Origin: a virus
Strand: one strand, 5' to 3'
Virus record (IMG/VR): IMGVR_UViG_3300007735_000474
Coordinates: 1 to 21,626 of that record
DNA length: 21,626 nucleotides
Positions 1 to 7,203 of this stretch are shown here, one piece after another. Position numbers and translations under genes: made by a program. The number at the start of each line of letters is the position of its first letter. Position 1 is the stretch's first letter. The notes under the pieces were generated by a model. It made no database searches. It was given only the letters and a program-made list of their open reading frames with translations, and was not told the DNA's origin.

Positions 1-574
1 CCCCGCCAGCTCCGCCACCACCGCCGCCAGCATAAGTTATAGATGTGCCAGAAATGGATGACGCAGCACCATTACCACCAGCGCCGTTTGTTGTAGAAGC
101 AACTGCATTACCACCAGCGCTTCCAGCTCCGCCACCACCGCCATTTAAAAAGAATGGCGATCCAATACCATTACCACCGTTGTTTCCTTGACCTGCGGTT
201 CCTGATCCACCAGCTGTTCCGTTACCGTTTCCTCCGCCGCCCGAACCTCCTGTATTTCCTGGTAAAGTTGCACTTGCATTACCAGCTCCACCACCAATTG
301 CAGTAAACAATACGCCAAATTGTGAATTTGCACCGTCAGTTCCTGTTGTATCAAGACCTCCGGTTCCTCCAGCACCAACAATGACAGAGTATGATTGTGT
401 TGGACTTAATGATGTTGTTCCAGTTAATAGTCCTCCAGCACCACCACCAGCTCCTTGTCTAGCACTACCACCACCGCCACCAGCGACAACAAGATAACTA
501 GCGTTAACAGTTTGTAATCCTGTCCATCCAAAAGCTGCTAGGGCTGCTGCACCAATCTTAGATAAGCGTGGCAT
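1..574 (-). CDS. Glycine-rich tail adhesin-like protein (3' end cut by window edge)
   Basis: An open frame starts with ATG at 574 and stays open to the window edge, giving at least 191 residues. AAGGAT lies 7 bases before the start. After an N-terminal stretch of about 30 residues containing a hydrophobic AAALAAFGW segment, the protein becomes extremely Gly-rich (YLVVAGGGGG near residue 27, then many GGxGG runs separated by short Ser/Thr/Asn spacers). The pattern 'YLVVAGGGGG ... YSVIVGAGG' is the hallmark of the glycine-rich domain found in many phage tail tip and fibre proteins. In T-even type adhesins, comparable polyglycine segments form the receptor-binding sandwich. It is the last visible gene of the structural operon, 10 bases after the fibre-like gene, which fits a distal tail or receptor-binding role. 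The C-terminus is not visible, so the function is inference. Confidence 0.8.
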   Translation of the reverse strand, partial: MPRLSKIGAAALAAFGWTGLQTVNASYLVVAGGGGGSARQGAGGGAGGLLTGTTSLSPTQSYSVIVGAGGTGGLDTTGTDGANSQFGVLFTAIGGGAGNASATLPGNTGGSGGGGNGNGTAGGSGTAGQGNNGGNGIGSPFFLNGGGGGAGSAGGNAVASTTNGAGGNGAASSISGTSITYAGGGGGGAGG

Positions 575-584
575 CTATAAATCC

Positions 585-1583
585 TTAAGCGAATCTGGTT
601 TGACTTGCAAGTACAGTAAATGTAGCACTGCCTGTTTTAATAATTACATAAGTGTAGCTGTCTATTGAACTAGCATTACCACTAGTGGGGGCTGTGCCGC
701 CTTGCCATCTTGTTGTAACACCAGAAGTTGTGCCATCTACTTGAACGGTTGTATTGTAATAGGCTGTAGAACCATTGGTTACTAAGAAAGTAACAGACAT
801 AGACTCACCAGTAGCCATGATGGTATTTAAAGATGTGCCACTAGAACCACGGAAGTTAACTGTAAAGTTACCTGATGCGTTAGTTGTGTAATATAAAACT
901 GACTGTGTAGTTGTATCGTAGTTAATTGTGCCTGTTGCTGCTGTAGCGGAGACTGTAGCTACTTCTAGGATATTAGAAGTCTTTAAGTCTGCGTTAGAAG
1001 ATGTACCAGCGAAGGTCTGTAGAGCGGTAAATGTCGTGGCTGTGCCAGGTGCTACGTAGTCTGTTCCAGCTGTAGCTGCTGTAAATGCAGAAGTTCCGTT
1101 ACCTTTTAAGACACCTGTGAGTGTAGCTGCTCCCGAACCGCCTGAAGCAACAGGCAAAGCAGAGCCTAAGGTTAAAGAACTAAGATATGTGACTGCATCA
1201 ACTACATTTGATCCAGTATTAAATACAAACATTGACTTACCAGCAGGGACTGCAATCCCAGTGCCTGTAGCATTTTTAACTGTGACAGCATCCGCACATC
1301 CGTTATTAACGAGGTAAAGTTTCTCAATTCCTGGGACGATTAAGTCTCTAGCACCGCCAGTAGTACCTGTTAAGTTAAGTCGTAGATTACGGGCTGTTTG
1401 GGTAGCGTTAGTGTCTGTTAGGGTTAAAGTAACGTTTCCACTGGCAAAGGTTACATCGGCAGAACCAGTAATGGCTTCTTCTAGTGCAGTTCCTAAGTTG
1501 GTGTTAGTTGTTGTACCCCAAGTTCCAGACTGATCGCCTGTCCCGATAAGCTCGATTTTTAGTGGTGAATAAGTCGATGCCAT
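585..1583 (-). CDS. Tail fibre-like structural protein
   Basis: A 332-residue protein rich in Thr, Gly, Ala and Ser, with almost no Cys and little charge, typical of beta-structured phage fibres. The N-terminal segment (LIGTGDQSGTWGTTTNTNLG, residues about 13-32) is a motif I recognise from many uncultured-phage fibre proteins. Near the middle (residues about 144-180) lies the common fibre linker block VASGGSGAATLTGVLKGNG followed by AFTAATAGTDYVAPG. The C-terminal third has alternating hydrophobic/Thr strands and ends in TVLASQTRFA. It sits between the 22-residue-repeat protein and the glycine-rich protein, so it is probably part of the tail fibre or its anchoring. No enzymatic motif is seen. 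The structural role is well supported by composition and context; receptor binding is inferred. Confidence 0.85.
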   Translation of the reverse strand: MASTYSPLKIELIGTGDQSGTWGTTTNTNLGTALEEAITGSADVTFASGNVTLTLTDTNATQTARNLRLNLTGTTGGARDLIVPGIEKLYLVNNGCADAVTVKNATGTGIAVPAGKSMFVFNTGSNVVDAVTYLSSLTLGSALPVASGGSGAATLTGVLKGNGTSAFTAATAGTDYVAPGTATTFTALQTFAGTSSNADLKTSNILEVATVSATAATGTINYDTTTQSVLYYTTNASGNFTVNFRGSSGTSLNTIMATGESMSVTFLVTNGSTAYYNTTVQVDGTTSGVTTRWQGGTAPTSGNASSIDSYTYVIIKTGSATFTVLASQTRFA

Positions 1584-1593
1584 AATTTATCCT

Positions 1594-2622
1594 TTATGCC
1601 GCTATTTCAACCCAATTGGGCGATTGTGTGTCAATAATATCATTCCAAGTGCCTGTTTGCGAGTCATTTATGTCTATCCAGTTCGGTGTTTGACCATCAT
1701 CAATTACCTGCCAAATTAGTACGCTTCCTACCTCTCCGACTGCTTGTACGCCTGTGACGCTTACTGCCGCATTAATGACTACTGCAATACTTCCAACACT
1801 ACCTGTTGCCTGTAACCCTGTGACATCAACATTTTGTCCAGTAATTACGCTTACTTGAGGAGTAGGTATTGAGCCTACTACACCCGTTAAATTTACACTT
1901 GCCGCACCCGTAACGGCTACATTGCCTACAGCAGCCGTTCCAGAAACCCCAGTTACGCCAACATCCGTACCTTCTTGTACGGTTACGCTGCCAACGCTTC
2001 CTGTAGCCTGAAGTCCTGAAACTGGAGCATTTGCTGCGCCCTCAACAGTTACCGACCCTTGTATTACGGTTCCTAAAACGCCTACTACATTAACTACCGC
2101 AGCCCCAGTAACCGCTACGCTACCAACACTGCCTGTTCCTGCCACTCCAGTAACATTTACGTCTACCGTACTTGATACTGTTACCGTGCCTAAAAATACC
2201 GTTCCTGCTACGCCTGTGACATTTATATTTGCCCCAGCCGTTATAGTGACTGAACCTACCTGCCCTGTACCATTTACACTGGTTACACCAACATCTGATC
2301 CAGCATCAACAGCTACGCCTTCTATCTGTCCTGTACCACTTACCCCAATTACATCGACAACTGCCGATCCTGTAACTGTTGCGCTGCCTAACTGCCCTGT
2401 ACCAGATACTCCTGTTACATTTACTATCGCATCTTGGGTGGTCTGTACAGTAACCGAGCCTACTTGCCCTGCTGCTACTACACCACCGCTATTCTCACTC
2501 CAAGGGTTTTCACCCCATCCACCATAGCCCCAACCTCCAAGAGGGACTTCTACATCAGTGTAGTCCTCGCCCCATGGTCCAGCACTCCAAGCACCTCTGC
2601 TCCAGCCAGAATAGGTTGCCAC
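1594..2622 (-). CDS. Repeat-containing virion surface or tail protein with Trp-Gly head and 22-residue repeats
   Basis: A 342-residue protein in three parts. Residues 1-45 are Trp/Gly/Glu-rich (GWSRGAWSAGPWGE, then GGWGYGGWGENPW). Residues about 57-300 contain eleven imperfect repeats of about 22 residues with the consensus VGSVTV-x5-VNVTGVxGTG, predicted to form beta strands and probably a beta-solenoid or fibrous shaft. Residues 307-339 contain three exact 11-residue units with Trp at 315, 326 and 337 (DGQTPNW, DSQTGTW, DTQSPNW). It is a beta-rich structural protein with no catalytic motif. It lies among fibre-type genes, 7 bases after the preceding gene, so a tail or decoration role is likely. 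The repeats could expand or contract by recombination. The precise function is unknown. Confidence 0.85.
   Translation of the reverse strand: MATYSGWSRGAWSAGPWGEDYTDVEVPLGGWGYGGWGENPWSENSGGVVAAGQVGSVTVQTTQDAIVNVTGVSGTGQLGSATVTGSAVVDVIGVSGTGQIEGVAVDAGSDVGVTSVNGTGQVGSVTITAGANINVTGVAGTVFLGTVTVSSTVDVNVTGVAGTGSVGSVAVTGAAVVNVVGVLGTVIQGSVTVEGAANAPVSGLQATGSVGSVTVQEGTDVGVTGVSGTAAVGNVAVTGAASVNLTGVVGSIPTPQVSVITGQNVDVTGLQATGSVGSIAVVINAAVSVTGVQAVGEVGSVLIWQVIDDGQTPNWIDINDSQTGTWNDIIDTQSPNWVEIAA
1606..1704 (-). repeat. Three 11-residue Trp repeats (33-base period) inside the repeat protein
   Basis: Residues 307-339 of the repeat protein consist of three consecutive 11-residue units. Each carries a D-x-Q-[TS]-x-x-W core, and the Trp residues are spaced exactly 11 apart (315, 326, 337). 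This corresponds to a degenerate 33-base tandem repeat and forms the C-terminal cap of the protein. Confidence 0.8.
1723..2454 (-). repeat. Eleven degenerate 66-base tandem repeats encoding 22-residue units
   Basis: The central part of the repeat protein is a tandem array with a period of 66 bases (one unit is 72). Each unit ends in a sequence such as GTGQVGS, ATGSVGS or GTVIQGS and restarts with VTV or VAV. The units are conserved in protein and diverged in DNA, which points to old duplications held by selection rather than a recent expansion. Confidence 0.85.
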
Positions 2623-2629
2623 TGATAAA

Positions 2630-3067
2630 TCACGCTATGCGGATAATGGCGTTACTTGCGTCTGCTGTTGGGAAGACGATGGTAAACGTACCACTAGTAG
2701 AGGTCTTAGCACCACCAAAGTCTAAAATACATACAGAAGGATTACCCGCTGCGGTATCGTTATAAATCATGGCGCCATATGCAGTAATGGTCGCAGAGGT
2801 AAACGACAAGTCTGCAAAGTCAGTAAATGCTGTAGTACCCGAAGAAGTTGGGGTTACGTTAGTTAATGTACCGCCACCAGCCGTATAAGTACCAGAGTTA
2901 GCCACCTCATTGGTTGACGTATAAGCAGTCGTAGCAGCCGTGAAGGATGCACTGTTGTCATACATAGCCAATTTGAAGGTATTACCAGTACCAGTCGTAA
3001 AGTTATGCGTTGCTGTCATTAACTGTACCTTGAAGCTGGTACACATTGCATTGCCCGTAAAAGCCAT
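2630..3067 (-). CDS. Small beta-rich structural protein, function unknown
   Basis: A 145-residue protein starting MAFTGNAMCTSFKVQLM and rich in Thr, Ala, Ser and Gly, with alternating hydrophobic residues suggesting an all-beta fold. AGGAG lies 8 bases before the ATG. I recognise the N-terminus and the closing FTIVFPTADASNAIIRIA segment as a recurrent type in uncultured tailed-phage structural modules, but no function is established to my knowledge. It lies just before the repeat and fibre genes and directly after the HNH gene, with a 10-base gap. A tail or virion-surface role is likely from its composition and place. It could also be a baseplate or decoration component. Confidence 0.8.
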   Translation of the reverse strand: MAFTGNAMCTSFKVQLMTATHNFTTGTGNTFKLAMYDNSASFTAATTAYTSTNEVANSGTYTAGGGTLTNVTPTSSGTTAFTDFADLSFTSATITAYGAMIYNDTAAGNPSVCILDFGGAKTSTSGTFTIVFPTADASNAIIRIA

Positions 3068-3077
3068 AATATTTCTC

Positions 3078-3689
3078 CTAATAAATAGATTGAAAATCAG
3101 CCAACAAAGGCTGTATTTTTTTAACAGACCGCATAAAACGACTTTTTGCTTTCTGTTCTTCTGTCATTCTTGCACCTTTTCTGGATGGAGGAATGTTGCC
3201 ACAAGCCTTCTGAGCAGTACTCATTTTTAACCTAGTTACTTCTGTTCTTTTGCTACCAAAAGCGTGATGCTCTTTGCCAAATTTTCCTGCGTTCCAAGGA
3301 ATAAATCCAGCTTTAAATTGTGTTTCTGGAGAATTAGATACTTTGCCTTTTTTAGCCAAAGACATTTTTTTCTTTGACTCTTCTGAATATTTAAACCCTT
3401 TACGCATAGCGTATGCTTTTTGTCTTTCATTTTCAAAAATACGGGATTTAAATTGAGAAAGCCTGCCCATAGCAATTAACGCATACCAAACACCTTTTAC
3501 ATTAGGGTAAATACGTACAAGTAACTTATGGGCTATAAAATGTTCTTTAGCAGATAAATAAACTATATTATTTTTAGCGTTACTGCCCCCCATACATTTA
3601 GGAACAATATGGTGCTGTTCCCCGTAACCGTTTAACTCACGGCTTTGGGCTTTTTGAACCAGATGGCTGTAAATATTTTTGTAGTTCAT
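3078..3689 (-). CDS. HNH homing endonuclease (Mob-like, with NUMOD3-type DNA-binding motifs)
   Basis: A 203-residue basic protein. The N-terminus has an HNH core: EQHHIVPKCMGG (His26-His27), then N41, H50 and H54 in AKEHFIAHKLL. This arrangement is typical of T4 Mob-type free-standing endonucleases. Downstream are two or three short helical DNA-binding repeats of the NUMOD3 kind: SEESKKKMSLAKKGK (about 102-116), KFGKEHHAFGSKRTEVTRLKMS (about 136-157) and a similar segment near 166-185. It is expected to nick or cut DNA in a related phage lacking the gene and so spread itself. The ATG overlaps the stop of the previous gene by 4 bases (ATGA), so translation is probably coupled to the virion operon. 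No independent promoter is evident. Confidence 0.88.
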   Translation of the reverse strand: MNYKNIYSHLVQKAQSRELNGYGEQHHIVPKCMGGSNAKNNIVYLSAKEHFIAHKLLVRIYPNVKGVWYALIAMGRLSQFKSRIFENERQKAYAMRKGFKYSEESKKKMSLAKKGKVSNSPETQFKAGFIPWNAGKFGKEHHAFGSKRTEVTRLKMSTAQKACGNIPPSRKGARMTEEQKAKSRFMRSVKKIQPLLADFQSIY

Positions 3690-3973
3690 TCGTCTAAAAG
3701 TTTAATTAATTCAGGATGACCAGCTTCCCGTAGCTTATGAGCTAGTGTTACACGATCAAATTTTACCGCTTCATTCATATAAAAGACTAGAACTTCCCGA
3801 ATATGATTCCTAAAAGCAATGGCTTGCTCCCGAACCAAGGGATGAGACTGATCCCCTACCTGAATAATCTTATCTAATGCCCGTTCAGCGACTTCCTCTG
3901 GGGTAAAGCCACCGTGGTCTTTTGTAAATACTTGGATACCGCTAGACTCGCCTAGCCCTTGTACGCTAATCAT
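3686..3973 (-). CDS. Conserved small phage protein, function unknown
   Basis: A 95-residue, mostly helical protein beginning MISVQGLGESSGIQVFTKDHGGFTPEEVAERALDKII. From memory, the N-terminal MISVQGLGESSGIQVFT segment and the downstream E-x-A-x-x-A-x-D-K-I-I helix recur in aquatic phage structural modules, but I know of no assigned role. It overlaps the preceding adaptor-like gene by 4 bases and the following HNH gene by 4 bases, so it is translated as part of a coupled chain. Its position beside the connector or adaptor gene suggests a minor virion or assembly protein. This is inference only. Confidence 0.8.
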   Translation of the reverse strand: MISVQGLGESSGIQVFTKDHGGFTPEEVAERALDKIIQVGDQSHPLVREQAIAFRNHIREVLVFYMNEAVKFDRVTLAHKLREAGHPELIKLLDE

Positions 3974-4629
3974 CTTACTGGATACCTCACTTGTCCACTT
4001 CTGTAGGCGTCTTGACGCTCTTTTGCATCGCCTAATTGTTTCAAATCTGCCATGGCTGCGTCATAACGACCTTTGTACATCGTCATGGTGTCAGCGTCTG
4101 TTTTCATAAAATTGGCTGCCTCTAGAAGGGCGCCATATAGAAGTACAGAATCAAAATTGTCGCCAAGCCAAGATGTATTGGCAGTAACAATAGATTGTGG
4201 GTAGTAAAAATAATGCAACTCCACAGCGTAATTGGCATCTGGGGTAGGTCCTAGAATAAAGGTGTTGTTGTCAAAAACAGCGTAATACTCAGGCTTTGCA
4301 TAGAACGCAGCATCCGTGTCTGGGTAGGATTCACGGATAAAGTTAACATCTTTGTTAAGTAGGTAGTGGTACTCATTTGCCGCATTAATCACCGCAAGGC
4401 TAAAAGTAGCCAGCCAGTCAACAGGAGTAGCTAGGTACTTATTAGCAGTGGTCACATTCCCCGTAACATTCTTACGGAAAGCTGGCAGTTGAACGGTGTT
4501 ATAGATCCGCTGCTCTGCAAGCTGGACAAAGCGGGCAATCTGCTCGGCAGACGTAAACGACCCGACTGTCGCTGGAAAATCGTTCTCAGCAAACCCTTTA
4601 ATAGCAGAAGTTAACTGCGTGTAATTCAT
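3970..4629 (-). CDS. Probable head-tail adaptor protein (SU10 adaptor-like)
   Basis: A 219-residue protein with an N-terminal helical part (LTSAIKGFAENDFP, then FVQLAEQRIYNTVQLPAFRKN), a central beta region with GPTPDANYAVELHYFYYP, and a C-terminal helical part (DSVLLYGALLEAANFMKTDAD). This helix - WPxPD-like strand pair - helix pattern is what I recall for phage adaptor proteins that sit under the portal in podovirus and SU10-like virions. It follows the basic Met/Gly protein with a 4-base overlap and precedes the small MISVQG protein with a 4-base overlap. Identity with the adaptor family is from memory of pattern, not from a search. It might instead be another tail-completion protein. Confidence 0.75.
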   Translation of the reverse strand: MNYTQLTSAIKGFAENDFPATVGSFTSAEQIARFVQLAEQRIYNTVQLPAFRKNVTGNVTTANKYLATPVDWLATFSLAVINAANEYHYLLNKDVNFIRESYPDTDAAFYAKPEYYAVFDNNTFILGPTPDANYAVELHYFYYPQSIVTANTSWLGDNFDSVLLYGALLEAANFMKTDADTMTMYKGRYDAAMADLKQLGDAKERQDAYRSGQVRYPVR

Positions 4630-4895
4630 CCCATTTTCCCGCTAGACATTCTGCCTTTGGTTGCTGCACCAGCACCACGCATCTCAATCTTGCCGTATTT
4701 ATTAACGCCTTTACCGCCAGTCTTATTGATGCCGTCCACAGAAATATTCATCTGTGCCATATCTTGAGCGCCAGTCATGCCCTTAGAAGTCAGTCCTTTA
4801 GCAGAGATTGCTTTGCCTTTCATAGTATGCGGTTCAGCATAGATTCCAGCATTACCAACCTCTTTGCCCATCATTTTTGCACTAAATTTAGCCAT
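4626..4895 (-). CDS. Small basic Gly/Lys/Met-rich protein
   Basis: An 89-residue protein of low complexity, dominated by Gly, Lys, Met and Ala (for example AKGLTSKGMTGAQDMAQMN and a closing ATKGRMSSGKMG). It has no predicted membrane segment and no catalytic motif. It belongs to a set of small basic proteins that fill the middle of this virion operon and sits 2 bases after the 69-residue basic protein. A DNA- or capsid-contacting virion role is plausible from the charge, but no function is known. Confidence 0.75.
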   Translation of the reverse strand: MAKFSAKMMGKEVGNAGIYAEPHTMKGKAISAKGLTSKGMTGAQDMAQMNISVDGINKTGGKGVNKYGKIEMRGAGAATKGRMSSGKMG

Positions 4896-4897
4896 GA

Positions 4898-5107
4898 TTA
4901 TCGACCTCTTCCTGCTGTTTTCCGCATTCCTTGATTAGCAACACGAGCTAGGTTACGACCCATTTTCTTCATAGCCATAGAGCTAACGCCATGTTTAGCG
5001 GTTTTAGCCTTCATGCCTAGAACTTTAGGACCACTATCGCCTAGATTTTTACCTTCGGTCTTGCCTTTTTTGGCAACTCCATCTGCATCTTTTTTAAACA
5101 TTTTCAA
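4898..5107 (-). CDS. Small Lys-rich basic protein with ADG-A-KGKT motif
   Basis: A 69-residue, strongly basic protein (many Lys, Arg, Gly, Met). Residues about 7-19 read DADGVAKKGKTEG, a version of the ADGxAxRGKT motif found at the C-termini of several neighbours (7.5-9.5 kb). The C-terminal half (MKKMGRNLARVANQGMRKTAGRGR region) is Arg-rich and could bind nucleic acid. It lies 4 bases after the zinc-finger protein gene. Function unknown; probably a minor virion component. Confidence 0.75.
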   Translation of the reverse strand: MKMFKKDADGVAKKGKTEGKNLGDSGPKVLGMKAKTAKHGVSSMAMKKMGRNLARVANQGMRKTAGRGR

Positions 5108-5111
5108 CTCC

Positions 5112-5534
5112 TTATGTTGTTGTTACCGTTACACTTCCTACCAAACAGCTTGGGGCTAAGTTATTGGGGGTAAGCCCATCATCCCTAGCGCCTCCAACAG
5201 GGTTCCACGACCACTGAAATACCCTACTACCGCCTTCTGGAAACCCAACACCTTCTTCAGTATTGTCGTTAGTTCCGTTAATTTGCAAGCCACTTGTTCC
5301 AGATACTTGATAGCTTACATCAGGGCGTGGTTCCCGTACAGCCTGTGGATCATCAACTGGGTATAAACCTAACGACAACTGCGGTTGATCTGGATTCCAA
5401 CACTCTGGACAAGCCTTAATGTTCTTTATTTGCTGCTTTACAACTAATTTTCTTAACTGTTTTAATTTATACCTTTGTCCACAAACATCACATTCAGCAA
5501 TAGCATATTTACCAGAAGAATATTTATTGGGCAT
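5112..5534 (-). CDS. Zinc-ribbon-containing phage protein, probably structural
   Basis: A 140-residue protein with an N-terminal four-cysteine zinc ribbon: CDVC at residues 15-18 and CPEC at about 42-45, with a basic linker KLKQLRKLVVKQQIKN. The rest is Pro/Gly/Asn-rich with no clear enzyme motif (LGLYPVDDPQAVREPRPDVSYQVSG, then a Gly-rich stretch ending in SVTVTTT). From memory this N-terminal type occurs in the structural modules of uncultured phages. The start is supported by GAGG 6 bases upstream, and the 5' end overlaps the HNH gene by 11 bases. A structural zinc site is likely; the role is unknown. Confidence 0.8.
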   Translation of the reverse strand: MPNKYSSGKYAIAECDVCGQRYKLKQLRKLVVKQQIKNIKACPECWNPDQPQLSLGLYPVDDPQAVREPRPDVSYQVSGTSGLQINGTNDNTEEGVGFPEGGSRVFQWSWNPVGGARDDGLTPNNLAPSCLVGSVTVTTT

Positions 5535-6033
5535 AATTTACCTCAAATTTATTCTTTTTTGATATATTTTCAACTCCCCTCATAGCTCTTAAATTACTAG
5601 GAGTGTGCAACCCACTAACGTTTTCTCCTTGTAAAGGGATGATGTGGTCAACATGCCATGGTTCATTTGTAACTTTAGATAACAATGTAGCTAGTTGATA
5701 CTCATTTTTAATTCTGTCCATATCTGTTTTAGACAGCCATTTAGGGGTTCTTTGCTTGATTACGGCTTTTCTAGCTGCTACCAAAGCGTTTATTTTGCCC
5801 TTATTGAGTTGTCTATATGCCCTCTTAACCTCAAGATTTTTCTGTCTATTTTTTACATAATCAGCTTTTTTTGAAGTTTTTAATTTTTCTTTATTTAATA
5901 AACGATACGCTTTTTTCTTTATAGAATCACATTCTTTACATGTACCCCGAACACCAAAAAGACCACGAGTAGTCTGTTTATAAAAAGCAGAAATTGCTTT
6001 TTCTTTAAGGCATGTAGCACAAATCTTAAGCAT
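5524..6033 (-). CDS. HNH endonuclease with N-terminal zinc finger
   Basis: A 169-residue basic protein. Residues 5-35 hold two Cys pairs (C5/C8 and C32/C35) that probably bind zinc. The middle is a Lys/Arg-rich helix (about 39-95). The C-terminus is a classic HNH module: WHVDHIIPL (H127, D129, H130), GLHTPSNLR (N147) and ENISKKNKF (N156). This architecture differs from the HNH gene at 3078-3689, so the two are separate acquisitions. Expected activity is metal-dependent DNA cleavage. It overlaps the upstream gene by 8 bases and the downstream gene by 11 bases, so it sits in register in the late operon. It may be a homing endonuclease; a packaging-associated HNH is less likely because TerL is far away. 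Confidence 0.9.
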   Translation of the reverse strand: MLKICATCLKEKAISAFYKQTTRGLFGVRGTCKECDSIKKKAYRLLNKEKLKTSKKADYVKNRQKNLEVKRAYRQLNKGKINALVAARKAVIKQRTPKWLSKTDMDRIKNEYQLATLLSKVTNEPWHVDHIIPLQGENVSGLHTPSNLRAMRGVENISKKNKFEVNYAQ

Positions 6034-6958
6034 AGAATGTCGTCCTAGGAACGAACCTAGAAGCGGCTTTCTCTCTGTCCTCCGTAGAAGCCATGAGCCA
6101 CTGCTCCTCGTATTCTTGCTTTAAAAATTGCACTCGTGCCTGTCCGTCTGGTAGCTTTTGAGCCATATAGAAAGCCAATCCAGCCACCATACAAGGTAAT
6201 AGGCGAAAGGGAATATCAGGCTCTACCGTTCCATTAGATCCAGCATCTTGAATCCTACGCAACCTCCAATACACAAAGGTATAAGGACCACCGCCCGCAT
6301 CGGGCGTGGGCCAGACATTAATAGAAGGAAGGTTCTGTACTGTCAAAAGGTTAGTAGGGCTGGCGGTATGACTAGCAGCAGTTGTGCCATTTTGACCACG
6401 ATAGCAGTTTGTTAGTACATTCCCAATGACATTTGCATAGCTGATTGTTTCATTGTCAATCTTCACAAACCCGCCAATAGGCAAGTTGCTGGCATCACTT
6501 ACAGTGATTGAGGTATCTGTTGCATTGATTGACTGTGCTAAATACACAGCGGTTGAATTAGACTGCCCTGACTGGCGGTTAAACCAGACCTGAATAGGAC
6601 GCCCAGTAGTCAACTTATTAGGAATCGTAGAGTAGGTAGACTCTGAAATACGAGTAATGTTGATATCTATCTGGTTGCTGGTAACACCGTTATTCTGGCG
6701 AACTACATGGTCTAGAAGGTCAATTGTATTGACTGGAATAGGATAAATCCCTTGCCCAGTAACCATTGCAACCTGTCCCTGCTCAATAGTCCACAGGTTA
6801 ATACCACGGTTAGCCCATTCAACCGTCAATAGGTTCAAAGACCTGCGGGCAGTCCGCATATCGTAACCCGTGCGAAGCTCAGCACCACAACGCTCAAACG
6901 CCTCTTCAATGAGGTTGTTGAGGTCTAGATTAAAAGCGGTTGTGCCTGAAGTACTCAT
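6026..6958 (-). CDS. Probable connector or tail-completion structural protein with an inserted beta domain
   Basis: A 310-residue protein. The N-terminal half is helical (LIEEAFERCGAE, then RTARRSLNLLTVEWANRGINLWTIE) and carries a beta region. Residues about 136-207 look like a separate inserted domain (TSITVSDASNLP, GGFVKIDNETISYANV, CYRGQNGT), a small beta fold seen in other phage structural proteins. After it the main chain resumes with INVWPTPDAGGGPYTFVYWRLRRIQDAG and a helical C-terminus with FRLLPCMVAGLAFYMAQ. The WPxPD and YTFVY strands recall adaptor or tail-terminator type proteins of aquatic phages. It overlaps both neighbours (4 and 8 bases). A head-tail joining role is likely but not proven. 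Confidence 0.78.
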   Translation of the reverse strand: MSTSGTTAFNLDLNNLIEEAFERCGAELRTGYDMRTARRSLNLLTVEWANRGINLWTIEQGQVAMVTGQGIYPIPVNTIDLLDHVVRQNNGVTSNQIDINITRISESTYSTIPNKLTTGRPIQVWFNRQSGQSNSTAVYLAQSINATDTSITVSDASNLPIGGFVKIDNETISYANVIGNVLTNCYRGQNGTTAASHTASPTNLLTVQNLPSINVWPTPDAGGGPYTFVYWRLRRIQDAGSNGTVEPDIPFRLLPCMVAGLAFYMAQKLPDGQARVQFLKQEYEEQWLMASTEDREKAASRFVPRTTFYA

Positions 6959-7203
6959 ATTTTCCTATATGGTTTTACTTTTGCTTTTACTTTTTTTGGC
7001 TGCGGGACGAACTGCTTTCCCTGTGCTTTTCCTGCTCGTTTTGCCCGTGTTGTTGCTGCGTACTCTTGTGGGCTTAACGCTTCGATTGCTTTCTTTGGCA
7101 GGTATCTTTCGCCTGTCTCGGACGACTTCTTCCCTGACTTGGTTGTCCACTTCTGGTCTCCCCAAGCCTTTAAAGAACGCTGAGATTTTGCCAATCCACT
7201 CAT
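6955..7203 (-). CDS. Small basic protein, DUF5872-like
   Basis: An 82-residue basic protein with the pattern AKSQRSLKAWGDQKWTTKSG (from residue 5), GERYLPKKAIEALSPQEYAATTRAKR and a Lys-rich end (PKKVKAKVKPYRKI). From memory this matches a conserved small phage/bacterial family labelled DUF5872; I could not verify this. This frame was chosen over an overlapping same-length frame because of the conserved motif and because its start overlaps the upstream stop by 4 bases (ATGA). It is probably a nucleic-acid-interacting or virion protein. No enzymatic signature is seen. Confidence 0.8.
   Translation of the reverse strand: MSGLAKSQRSLKAWGDQKWTTKSGKKSSETGERYLPKKAIEALSPQEYAATTRAKRAGKAQGKQFVPQPKKVKAKVKPYRKI

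Noticed and set aside
145-381. Minus-strand 78-residue frame rich in Gln/Val/Leu
   Set aside because: It is a shadow of the glycine-rich gene in another frame (GGN codons shifted); the glycine-rich frame is open for its whole visible length and has a ribosome site.
2186-2527. Plus-strand 113-residue Pro/Thr-rich frame
   Set aside because: It is the antisense reading of the 22-residue repeat array. Its repetitiveness is inherited from the real minus-strand gene.
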